From assembly GCA_009599575.1 (NCBI GenBank), contig VWND01000076.1:1426001-1490000 (forward strand): a stretch of DNA of 64,000 nucleotides, read 5' to 3'. The position numbers were made by a program, and so were the translations under genes. Below the pieces are notes generated by a model. The model was given only the letters and a program-made list of their open reading frames with translations, ran no database searches and was not told where the DNA came from. Position 1 is the first letter of the stretch, and the number at the start of each line of letters is the position of its first letter. Shown piece after piece: positions 12,475 through 23,279 of this stretch. This DNA is from Blumeriella jaapii. Taxonomy: Eukaryota; Ascomycota; Leotiomycetes; Helotiales; Drepanopezizaceae.

Positions 12475-12779
12475 GATCTTCCAAGTGAAGAGGGGTTTTC
12501 GGAAGGGTCTTTTTCAGAGTCTTGATCGTGATTTAGCTCAAGGTTTTATAATTCTTAAAAGGGGGAATTCGGTGTTTGTGATCTTCGAATGTTTAAATAA
12601 TCAACGTCGATTTCCGAGAATATAAAGGATTTGCTACGTGAGTTTTCTTCTCTTTTTTAAATGCGATCGGAGGAATTAAAAGCGTTCTTAAATAAGGTAA
12701 AAAAAAGGTTGTTTCTTTTCGTTAATATCGGAGTTTTTTTTGCTGATATGTTTGTTTTTGTTCGCACCGAACTATCCAG

Positions 12780-13112
12780 TTAAGATCGCAAATCGAAAAG
12801 TGAAAAAAAGAATAACTTAGGAAAGGTTATTGCAGCAGCAAAAATAAATAAAGGTCCGGCAGGATTGGTTTTTGCTACTTTATTTGATTTTTTTGCTATC
12901 GTCCTTTTAAATAAGATTAGAATAGTATTCGCTTTGATTGCAGCTTTTCTAGGAGATGAAGCTTTTTTATTAGCTGCAGTTTCAGCAGCAGATCGCTTTT
13001 TAGCGTTGCCTGCCATTTTGACGGTTTCCGACGTGATTGTTCGCGCCGAGGAGGTTCGAGTATTTCTTACGCGTATGCGCTGAAATCGGAATATCGAAAA
13101 TAAATGTAACAA
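12780..13112 (-). pseudogene. Copia gag N-terminal remnant
   Basis: The 110-residue minus-strand frame aligns along most of its length with the frame at 35194-35712 in the full copy (both contain RIRVRNTRT, SARTITSETVK and AGNAKKRSAAE). It is the basic N-terminal part of gag of this copia family. The frame is lost inward by transitions and by the insertion of the next element. A frame on the opposite strand (12865-13083) is only its shadow. Confidence 0.75.
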
Positions 13113-13135
13113 ACTTATTGCCGGGGCTTATAACT

Positions 13136-13319
13136 TATTACTAATATCTTTGACTAGTTAGTAGGCAGAGAGAGCAATAAGTGCACACGATAGAGTTGGT
13201 TGACTTGTAGTAGTATTTTAAGTATGGTGTGCGCCCTTATAGGGCGTGCACGGTACTCGGGAACTAGTCGTCTTGGCAACCAGTCATGTGAGCAACACGT
13301 GACACTTAATCTAGCAACA
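13136..13319 (-). repeat. 5' LTR of the truncated copia copy (184 bp)
   Basis: Reverse complement of the 184-bp LTRs at 34987-35170 and 54235-54418, with transitions and a 1-bp insertion. It begins TGTTGCTAGATTAAG (minus strand, from 13319). It is followed inward by the Met-tRNA-like primer-binding site at about 13121-13135. Confidence 0.9.
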
Positions 13320-13575
13320 GATTTGTTCCGTACCGCTAACATGTGTTATTGCTTGTTTACAAATTGATGTGCGCTTTGGCGGAGCAAGCGATTGGCAGAA
13401 ATTACACATAACAATATCCAAGGCTTGCCGAAATGCTTTGCTTATCCTAGTCAGCCGGTTTACATACAAAATACTCAGTGTGTGGTGAAGCCTAGCGCCC
13501 GTCCCAAAACACTAGACGCGATCAGAGAATTGTATTCTGCCCATGTTTTCTGCCTTTTCGGGCGGCAAGACATGT

Positions 13576-14862
13576 TCAAGCCTCATCATCATCAACATAC
13601 CATTTCAAGATAAAACTTGCAAGCTTATCTACCTGCATTTCAAGCAAGATCGTTTCCCATACTGATGAGCCTAATCTTCTTCCCTCTTCCAGCCTATCCC
13701 ATATTCTGATGGCTTTTTGTTCATCAAACATGGCTTCCCGTGATTTTGGGAATACTGCTTCTTCAGTGTCCAATTTGAAGTTGTCCGTGAAAACGTTGCC
13801 GGTGCCCTCGCTAAAATCTAACATGTCCTCGAAGTTGTTGAGAAACTTGTTTTCCTTGACGAGATTGTCATGGGCCACGTACGAATCCCCTTCCGAATTA
13901 TCAACATCCATGATTACAATGCCTGCCGAAGCCACATCGGGATCTTGCACCGTGGCCGTGTCCAAAATAGTATTGTTGCGAACTTCAGTTCTATTGGCAC
14001 CAATCATCGCAACACCATACGCGGGCATGATGATATATTGGCTTCGCATCTCATTAATGCAATCGACATTCGGAGCGCTGAAGTGGTTGTTCTTCACAAG
14101 AGCGCCCAGAGCGTCATGATTGATTTGGAAGCCGATACAGGAGTGGCGGACGATATTATCGCTGATTATGGTGTTAAGCGACCTCTCGTAGACCCCAAAG
14201 TCGTAACCAGTAATCTCATTGTTTAGGATTTTCCCTTCTGTCCCTTTGGTATTGGCTATGCCGGCTTCCACTATTTTCGGGGAGCTCGAAGTTATGACGT
14301 TGTTCGAGAAGGTAGTGTTATGAGTAATATAAGCGAAAGCGCCGAAATACAAGTTGTCCAAGATCTTGTTGTCGGAGACAATTGTGTCATCTGCCCCGAT
14401 GACCGCCACGCCTATGCTGGAAAAGCCTTTGATCGTGAATCCCGAAACGGAGACACCCTGGACCGATTCGGGAATCTCGTGTATCATGGCATACTCGAGC
14501 TCATCATCCGGTTCAAAATGGATATCGGAGCCGTGGATACAGATGGCGATTTGCAAACCCAACCCGTGAAGGTCGGTACAAGCATTATTGATAGGTGTAT
14601 CTGGTGGGACGATGATGGCGTCTTGGCCGACCAGCGTGACATGGTCTTGACCGATGGATAATTGTTCCTGGTATGTACCTTTCTCAACGATGATTTTCGC
14701 CCCTGCGGGAACTTGGTCGATCATAGCTTGGATACTCTCGCCTTCTCGGACAGAGAATTCGGGGGTGACAGCAGAGACTGGCTGAACGAGTCCCGCGATT
14801 GCTGCAAATGCCGCGCATAAAGCGGACGTAGGGATATGAGGTAGGTTGAAGCCTGCCATCAT
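13576..14862 (-). CDS. Secreted right-handed beta-helix (pectin-lyase-fold) protein
   Basis: A single-exon frame of 428 residues. Residues 1-31 look like a signal peptide (basic-poor start, then ALCAAFAAIAGLVQPVSA), so the mature protein should be secreted. The start of the mature part (EFSVREGESIQAMIDQVPAG) is the usual entry to NosD/PbH1 beta-helix proteins. Residues about 120-360 carry repeats with the pattern I..N.I......G: NKILDN, NNVITSSS, NNEITGYD, DNIVRHS, NNTILDT, NKFLNNF. Such folds occur in polysaccharide lyases, epimerases and carbohydrate-binding proteins; I see no motif that picks out one activity. The second Met (14859) is an equally likely start. The gene lies only 256 bp from the copia LTR at 13319, yet its frame is intact and shows no RIP-type stops. 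Confidence 0.8.
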   Translation of the reverse strand: MMAGFNLPHIPTSALCAAFAAIAGLVQPVSAVTPEFSVREGESIQAMIDQVPAGAKIIVEKGTYQEQLSIGQDHVTLVGQDAIIVPPDTPINNACTDLHGLGLQIAICIHGSDIHFEPDDELEYAMIHEIPESVQGVSVSGFTIKGFSSIGVAVIGADDTIVSDNKILDNLYFGAFAYITHNTTFSNNVITSSSPKIVEAGIANTKGTEGKILNNEITGYDFGVYERSLNTIISDNIVRHSCIGFQINHDALGALVKNNHFSAPNVDCINEMRSQYIIMPAYGVAMIGANRTEVRNNTILDTATVQDPDVASAGIVIMDVDNSEGDSYVAHDNLVKENKFLNNFEDMLDFSEGTGNVFTDNFKLDTEEAVFPKSREAMFDEQKAIRIWDRLEEGRRLGSSVWETILLEMQVDKLASFILKWYVDDDEA

Positions 14863-17446
14863 TGTACCCTTAACTTGAAACCGAGGAGATTTATTGTTGT
14901 TGGCTCAACCGAGTTGAAGGTGGCCAGGAATTTTCGATAGCTAGGCGCAATGAAAGAAAAGTGGGCATCTATTGGCGATGAGTCTGACGAAAGAAACGAG
15001 AGAGGGAAGGACTGGTGAGAACGATGTTGGTTCAGACTTGAAGGGTTCTTACTTAGCGTTTTATTGCAATTGTTGTGGCCAATAACTTATTTTTACTTGG
15101 CCGACGAAATATATGCATTGCAGAGTACGATACAGGATGAGATCATTTCATGAATAGCTCGCAGGATTTTTTTTTCCAGAGCAGCAAGGTGCAGGGATCA
15201 ATAGCTTACAGAAACAGCGATGTAATAAGAGTAGCTCACAAGACATAAGTACGTACGAAGTACGGCTTTGGGAAGGTTGGTAAGGTTAAGCTTCGGGATT
15301 CGCTTATGATCAAATCCTCAGCGCTGCGTCTCGTATTTACTTTGTCTATTGAAGTGTACAGACCGCGACGTTTTAAAGAGATCTCAGAATTACCTTTCTT
15401 CAACGAAGCTATCCGATAAACAATCGGGTAATTTGATTCCCGAAAATTGTGAGTACTGACAGAAAAAGGAGATAAATTTGGTAGAGAACGGAGTGTTAAC
15501 TCCGAAAGAGCCGCACTACTCTTGGGAAGCTTCACTACATAACCCCTGCGTCCAAGAGGCCACAACGTTAGAGCTGTTATGGTTGACCGATACCTAGACA
15601 GGTAGGTAGATAATTAATGACAAATGGTCGCAAAAAGGCCTAAGTGGTAGGTAGTTTAATTTTCGTGGGACGGGCTCACCGGTAAGATAGCTTACAAGTT
15701 ATGACGTGATGTACTGTTCTGGGATATGCTCGTATGCGTGTTATCTAAAGAAAAAGCTCATCTGAACTCCAAGCGGTTTATCAAAGGTCTAATAAGACTT
15801 AATTCAGAGCGGTACGAATTCTAGGTGTAAGGGAATACAAGATGGAGAACACTGAGGCTTTGGTTCAATAGGCATACATCACAAGAAAATACTGCGTACC
15901 ATTCTTACTGTGCCTAGTGACACGAAAGTTGGTGGTTGCAATCAATAGTAAACTTTGAAATGAATTGAGAGGTTATCTTATTGTAAAGTATTTCTGCGAG
16001 GTGGGTCGTGTGTGGTAGGAACTAGCGTGAAAATCCTTCAAGAGCAGCATGCCATCCTGAGCGTCCTGCAGGAACAGCTTACTCTCACAAGGCTATACAA
16101 ACTAAAAGGAGCTCTTAGACTCGCCCACGGCCGAAATCGACAGTACTTCATCCTCAAAAAGACAGGGATTGGGCAGTCGTGGGGATTAAGAAAGGCTGGT
16201 CTGATGATGAATTGCGTACCAATCTTTATCGCATGTTGTCTAGACAAGGGTGATGTAGAAAATTGCATAGTAAGATCGTATCGAATTTCGTGTTACGGTT
16301 TCCGTAACCCTTATCTAGTGCATCGTAGAATAGATCCTTCCAATCTATTCTTGTACCTTTTGTTTCGGCATTAGGTCGGTTGGCCTAATGGTAAAGCGAT
16401 ACACCATTTGCTGGCCCGGGTGATTACCGGGCCGTCACATTTCGTATTATTGCGGGTTATGCTGTGATTGCGTAGAAAAGCAAGCTATTCTGAGGAAAGA
16501 ATCGTTTACCTTGTACACCTGAAGAGAGGTCCAGTCGTCTGCTCGCTTGTGACACGTGATTGATACACACGTGATGCTCCATCCCCCCTGATGCATGGTG
16601 GATCTGCTTGTATTGTAGACAGGTTTGCTAATTGCGGGTCACGCTGTGATGATTTGTATAGAAAATCAATTCTTCGGCTTGAAACCTGTCGCATAAGAAG
16701 GCATTCAGCCGAGACACACTTGGGACTGAAAACAAGAAGTCTAAGCGACTCTTGAAAATCATCGAAAGCTTACAAAGTGGCATGTGTGGAGTGCACGCTC
16801 AAAATTATTGCAAGTAAACCTTCTCTTAAACAGAAAGAGACTTGTTACTTACGCAGCTACAGAACCCAGACACAAGATCTGTTCCTGAATTCAAGCATGG
16901 GGTGATGCGTTTCCTGTCAGGACATGGATTCAAAATCACCCACCTAAAATACAGCGCTCTGCCTTGTAAGACCTTAGCAAACGTTGATTACTGTTTGAGG
17001 CTGTTGACCTGCGAGGCTTGGATATGCGAGCGTCACGATAGGTAGCCATCCCAGTCTCCTGCACTTGCCGTCCGAAAAAGCCCCTTGTAACTCGGATTGC
17101 TTTGCGAGGAACCATGCAACCTTGCTGATGTACCAATCTGCTAATGTGACAGAATTCCATGGGCTCGGATCTGGGCAGCGGCTGCTGTGTAATTCTAACA
17201 CCGCTTCAACTTCTTCGACCTATAAAAAGAACTCTAACCTCAGAGGGCGCCTCGGTTCACTGATGGTATCAAAAACCGCACTTGACGAGAGCCATGCCTG
17301 TGTATAAGTATCTACGCAAAACACAAGCGCCAGAAGATATCAAGCTTCTCTCACGACTGTCATTTCCTTCTCTTGTTTCTAAGTCAGATGTAAAAACTTC
17401 TCAGGTCCGGAAAGATTCATATTCCGACCCACCCGCAGATCCCAGG
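14863..17446. other. 2.6-kb intergenic region, with a tRNA-like remnant
   Basis: No convincing gene. Frames at 15236-15565 (minus) and 16012-16374 (plus, no ATG) have no recognisable motif. Within it are a tRNA-like segment (16374-16437) and a diverged direct repeat beginning attgcgggt(t/c)a(t/c)gctgtgat at about 16449 and 16630. The 5' ends of the beta-helix gene and of the membrane-protein pseudogene are expected near its two borders. Confidence 0.45.
16374..16437 (+). pseudogene. tRNA-like remnant (pol III A-box with imperfect B-box)
   Basis: TGGCCTAATGG (16381-16391) fits an A-box, and a 5-bp stem-like CCCGGGTGATTACCGGG follows at about 16415-16431, resembling a T-arm with a damaged B-box. 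The acceptor ends do not pair, so it is not a working tRNA as written. It may be an eroded tRNA or the head of a tRNA-derived short interspersed element. Confidence 0.3.
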
Positions 17447-19337
17447 ATGGCCAACTCGTCCTCAGACTCTGCGCAAAAAGACGTCGAAAAAATCTACTTG
17501 AATATCGCCATTGAGGCTTTTGTAGTCGTGATTTATCTACCCTTGCTGGCGCTGGCGGTTACGGTTGTGCATTACAAAGGCGAACTGGTCTTGGAGTCGA
17601 AATGGCGGGTTCTCAAACAGATCATCAACTCGGTATTTGGTGTTCTAGAATGTGTTGAGAGTGAAAGCTGAAATACGATTAGATGGGTATAGCTTTACCT
17701 TACGTATTTGCGCTTGTGGTAGGGAGGGCTTTGAAACTTTTCGCGGCGTGGAGATTTGAGAATGGTATCAGTCTTGGTGTCCTTGAGTAGATATTTGCAA
17801 GTTCGACGTTGGGTGGTTTGTTGACAACGCACTTCCTGCTCAGACCTTTCAACTTGCCCGCGCTTGGTCTTTTCGCGCTCTGGACCTTCCCCCCATCGGG
17901 AGCAGGCTGTCTCTAGGGTTGATCGAGCCGAGATACGAGCCACATTGGTCCGAGACGACAGTGCAGTCTTTGGAGACGACTGGAAAACCGAAATTCTTTT
18001 CAGAAAATGCGAATGATATTGTGGAAGTGCTGGTGGGGCCTATCGGCTCGGTATACTCGTCGAGTCTCATGACTCCAGACTCCGTCAAAAACTCCAGTAT
18101 GGACATCTGGGACAATTTCAAAATCCCATACTATAGTCGACTACCCGAAGAGGCTGGGGTCAACTCCACAGGTTGGAAGCAGGTGCCAGAGGGTGAAAAT
18201 ACCATGTACTTCTCATTGGTGGGCATTCCGATATCTAAAGATGCGATGCATTTCACGAATACAACTTAGATAATGGAAACGATGTACCTGGAGCTCGATT
18301 GTTTTAACATAAAGAAAAGTCCCCGAATACCCACTGACGTCGAGACTGACGGAAACATATAGAAACGAGTCTGTTATAGGAAGCTGACATCCTTCACTGT
18401 CGCAGTTCAATGGCTTCATCAGTCCCAACATAAGTTTCGAGTCCGCCCATTCAGTCAATGCCTTCATAAACGCGAGGAACAGTTCCTCGATCCCTCACAC
18501 TCTTCTTTTCCAGTCGACAACGATCTGAATATATCGAACAGCACCAACATAGCGACGGCACACTGCAACTTGGCCGAAACCTACGTCGATGTGGAAGCGA
18601 CCTATCACAATAAGGACTGCCGGGTAACAGCAGTGCGTCCGAGCACGTCACCGCATGCTCCGGATAATTTCACAGTTTTTGGCTTCGACTTTAGCTTCAA
18701 GATGATGTCCTGGCTCTTACCCATCGCAACCGGGGAGAACTATCTTTCCGGAGGCACGCTACCACAATCAATGGCTGCAGAGCTGTACATATCGGGCATA
18801 ACTTCGTCGCCATCATCAAACCTCTCCAGGGTCAACTTGTCCACCGTCTCGAAGGATGACATGGAGCGACGTCTTGGTCAGATCCTGAACACGTTCCACC
18901 TTGCCACCTTGGAACCGTACGGAATGACAGGTAAACTGTCTGCGGGAAACGCATTCATGATCAACAATTACGTTGTCGAAACTGTTTGGTTAAACCGATA
19001 TCATGTAGATGAAAAGTGGCTCTCGTTTTACTTCATCTCTTGCTTGCTATTTCTGGCTGCGGTGATTTGTGGATTCGTGCTGAAGACCATTGCAGTGGCT
19101 CCAGACATCCTGGGCTACATGTCAACCTTGACAAAAGACAACACTCATGTACGAATGGCAGAGGGAGGTACATCCATGTGGGAAATACAGAGGAGTGGGC
19201 TGTTGAGAAATGTAAGGGCAAGACTTGGAGACATAGAAGAGGAGGGAGGCGGAGTGGGGTTCGTTGCTATTGCTTCTGGAGAAAATGCCCGGAAATTAGA
19301 GAGAAAAAAACTGTATTCAGAGGAAAGCCGCAAATAA
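17447..19337 (+). pseudogene. Decayed large fungal membrane protein
   Basis: Exon 1 begins at 17447 (MANSSSDSAQKDVEK) and holds a first membrane segment (AFVVVIYLPLLALAVTVVHY). An intron 17632-17681 (GTATTT..GATTAG) joins to MGIALPYVFALVVGRALK. The family as I know it is a large fungal integral membrane protein with an N-terminal membrane cluster, a long glycosylated extracellular part, and one last membrane segment, seen here near 19015-19090 (FYFISCLLFLAAVICGFV). The frame is broken by a TAG at 17788 where Q is likely, by a short C-run at 17889-17894 that needs a seventh C, by a TAG at 18267, and by further frame changes around 18340-18560. The final 255-codon frame from 18570 is clean. Two of the lesions are the kind RIP makes, so I read this as a true pseudogene. 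Its original function is unknown. Confidence 0.6.
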
Positions 19338-19728
19338 AACCCCTTCAAAGAATGAGAGAAGAGATTGGACCATGACGGCGATTGCCATTGAGATAGTGAA
19401 ATACGTGCTCTGCCGAGTTTCTAAGTGGTGATAATCTGATCTGAGAAGACTTGAGCTTAGGGCAAGGGTATATACAAAGGCCGGACTTTTTGCCTCGCGA
19501 AGCTATCACAGTCAAGAGGCTGATCGAACTGAGAAGGAAGGACGTCGTTTGTTGACCTTGTAACTCATCACGTGATACGGTGGTCGACCCACAAAAAAGC
19601 AGTACCGAATTCGAGTCATCTTTCTGCCCCGCCATCGCGCCGACAAAGAATATCTTTCACACTTCTCCTCGTCCACGAACTATTCAACTCCATTTTGAGG
19701 TATCATACCACAGATTCACACAATAATC
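19338..19728. other. Upstream region of the DAHP synthase gene
   Basis: No gene seen. The region contains the promoter and 5' leader of the downstream gene; the leader ends acacaataatc before the ATG. Near 19570 there is a TCACGTGA palindrome, an E-box-type site of bHLH regulators; its use here is inference. Confidence 0.35.
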
Positions 19729-21013
<1,285 letters not shown>

Positions 21014-21510
21014 ATGCATCTCTCTTTCATATAAAGAAAGCACCCCGATTTTTCCAGCACATTGAGATTCTCGGAGTTCAAATACCCGCACCGGTTGGGA
21101 CGTGCGCGGAAAAGAAAAAGTTCTTCAGTTGGTCTAGGAACATGCAGAAAATGTATATAGGAATTGGTTCCTAGGCTGGGGTGCATAAGAGAATACATAA
21201 TAGCATTGCGTTCAAGAATAATGGGTTTCGATTTTCTGTGTTATTTTGAAATCAGAGGTACTTACTTTGTTGACGTATTTATTATCTTATAGACAGACGA
21301 TTAAGTTGGGACTTCGCTTGTTTAGCGAGCCCCTTTTCCATCCCGATTCGCATGTGTGTGTATAAGATTGCTTGTATTGCAGACCAAGTCTCAGATACCA
21401 ACATTAAAATTCTTCTCACGACGGGTATACTGCAATACGCAGGGCCTCTGCAACCAACCTCCACTCGGTTCCACCATCCTGGCCTCGTCCATGAAATCAT
21501 CAGCCCACCC
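21014..21510. other. Intergenic between convergent genes
   Basis: 3' flanks of the DAHP synthase gene (plus) and the DNA glycosylase gene (minus). No further gene or repeat is evident. Confidence 0.5.
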
Positions 21511-23253
21511 TCACTGTAGATCAACATGTCCCAGCTGCGACAAACCCGGCGACACTGCCTCCGCTGCCACATCAAGAATCCTCATCCCGCCCTCATCATC
21601 CCACGCGATCCTCCCCTCCATCGCCGCCTTCATCAGCTCGCTCCCAGCCACGTCCTTCTCGCCCGTGAACGGGTCCCACTCAAAGCCCTCCTTCAACCAC
21701 ATCCAGCGCAGATACGCCCGCAGTTCTTTATCCTCCGGCAGGACACGCATCCACTCCGGCTGGAAGCCCTCTTCCTGCGCGCCTTCCCCATTCCAGCCTT
21801 CCGCGACTCCGCGAAGCAAATCCCGGCAGAAGATACGCCACGAGTCGAGCGCGTAGGGGCCTGATGTCATATGGCCAATCTCCCACGCAGAGCGGATATC
21901 GTGGTCGGGGATCACCTCGTCCCTCGCTACGTCTTTGCCGCAGGCTGGAGTTGGGTAGCCACGGACGGGATATCGCTTGTGTTTCTCGGGGGGGTTTTCT
22001 AGCCAGATTTGAGCGTATGTTTGGTACGTTGATGCGCGCTGGTTTTGCAGCCCCAGGTGACGAATGATGGGGACGATGTCGGATTTGTCTGCTGCAACGA
22101 GGGATTCGGGAGTTGGATATTTCTCCATGAGCTCGAAGAATACTGGAATGGCAAGTTTGCCGTGAGTGCGGTTCAGGAAAGTGACAGCGATGAGGAGACG
22201 GAAGGGGTCGTGCGCGAACTTTTCTTGAATGAGGCCGAAGTAAGGGGCCGTGAGAGGCGGGAAAGGGATACATGAAATTGCAGGGCGTTTCCGTGCGGTT
22301 TCCTGAGAGGAGGGTCGGCAGTCTTCGTCCGTTTCGTGCTTTTGTGGTTGAGACGGTGAAGCTCTGACAATAGTAGGATCATCTGCTCCTTTTGTGGCTT
22401 TTTTCTTCCGGGTATTCAAAGGTGTGATGGGAGGTGTGAAGTATGGTGATTTGACGGGGGCTCTTTTTCTTCCGACTATTTGTTTAGCAGGAGTGACTAC
22501 AGAGATCGAAGACTCATCCGGCTTTGAACCCATCTCCGCTGGAACATCATCAGTTCTCCTCTCAGGCGAAGACTCCACTTTTGCGAATCTTCCTTTCGCG
22601 TCCCGCTGTCTGGTTATAGGGGTGCCTTCAGGTACCAAATCCACCGTTGTTGATGACTTTCGTTTTTTGAGTTCGAAAGGCTCAGGTGGCACTGGCGTCT
22701 TCTTGTGGTCTTTAGGTGGGGATGGGGACAGGTCTTTGGATACGAATCTTCCATGAGCATCACGACCCTGCTTGGTACAATGTGGTTTGCTCAGCGAAAG
22801 AACGCTAGGCTCTCTCCTCTGGCGCGTTGGTGTGACAGCTCGAGAGAATGCAGCTTGAACTTTGGCTTTATCTTTGGGGGACATAGAAGACCGTCTTCTG
22901 GTAATTTTGCGCTTGACCTTAATATTGTTGAATTCATCTCCACTGTGATCCCAGTCCAAGGGACCGTAACGAGTTTGACTCCAAACCGACACGTTCTCCT
23001 CGTCGTCTTCATACTTAGGGTGACTAGGTACGATGGCGGCATGGTCATCGTAATCAACAGCAGTCTCAGCGGAGGCGAATCGACCCTTATCAGGAACGTC
23101 TTGTGTATCGCCTCGAGAAGATCCTGGTGCAAAAGCATCTTCATCTTCAGTCCGATTTGTTAAAGAGGCAGATCGAGCCTTCTCCCAATCATCAAGGATA
23201 ACATGCCCCTCGTGCATATCCATAACAATAGTGCTTTCATGAACCAGGGACAT
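21511..23253 (-). CDS. MBD4-like HhH-GPD mismatch DNA glycosylase
   Basis: A 580-residue protein. Residues 1-325 are charged, low-complexity and probably disordered, with basic patches fit for nuclear import and DNA binding (VKRKITRRRSS) and two RDA.GRF motifs (about 164 and 217). Residues 330-525 match the glycosylase domain of vertebrate MBD4: DPFRLLIAVTFLNRTHGK, a helix-hairpin-helix region around DIVPIIRHLGL, and SGPYALDSWRIFCRD, in which Asp470 matches the catalytic Asp of the GNDSYRIF motif, then LPEDKELRAYLRWMWL. MBD4 enzymes remove T (or U) from mismatches with G, mainly after deamination of methylated CpG. No methyl-binding domain is seen, as in plant and fungal relatives. The reading frame stays open for about 30 codons above the ATG and overlaps the end of the next gene upstream in another frame, so the N-terminus could be longer. 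Confidence 0.85.
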   Translation of the reverse strand: MSLVHESTIVMDMHEGHVILDDWEKARSASLTNRTEDEDAFAPGSSRGDTQDVPDKGRFASAETAVDYDDHAAIVPSHPKYEDDEENVSVWSQTRYGPLDWDHSGDEFNNIKVKRKITRRRSSMSPKDKAKVQAAFSRAVTPTRQRREPSVLSLSKPHCTKQGRDAHGRFVSKDLSPSPPKDHKKTPVPPEPFELKKRKSSTTVDLVPEGTPITRQRDAKGRFAKVESSPERRTDDVPAEMGSKPDESSISVVTPAKQIVGRKRAPVKSPYFTPPITPLNTRKKKATKGADDPTIVRASPSQPQKHETDEDCRPSSQETARKRPAISCIPFPPLTAPYFGLIQEKFAHDPFRLLIAVTFLNRTHGKLAIPVFFELMEKYPTPESLVAADKSDIVPIIRHLGLQNQRASTYQTYAQIWLENPPEKHKRYPVRGYPTPACGKDVARDEVIPDHDIRSAWEIGHMTSGPYALDSWRIFCRDLLRGVAEGWNGEGAQEEGFQPEWMRVLPEDKELRAYLRWMWLKEGFEWDPFTGEKDVAGSELMKAAMEGRIAWDDEGGMRILDVAAEAVSPGLSQLGHVDLQ

Positions 23254-23279
23254 CTCACCACCCGTAGAAACCTGGTTCT

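Larger units (their letters stand above)
4090..13319 (-). mobile_element. Truncated copia-family element (family of the 35-54 kb element), split by another copia
   Basis: Two pieces, about 4090-4242 and 12475-13319, read together on the minus strand as the 5' end of the same copia family whose full copy lies at 34987-54418. They were separated by insertion of the copia element at 4243-12474. Only the 5' LTR, primer-binding site and beginning of gag remain. Similarity fades at about 4090 and no 3' LTR is seen, so this copy was truncated before or after the insertion. The insertion carries a 5-bp duplication, AATCT on the left and GATCT on the right, differing by one G-to-A transition. Removing the inserted element and one duplicate restores a sequence collinear with about 35820-35960. 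Confidence 0.85.

Noticed and set aside
16012..16374. 120-codon plus-strand frame
   Set aside because: It lacks an ATG start, shows no recognisable domain and runs into the tRNA-like remnant.
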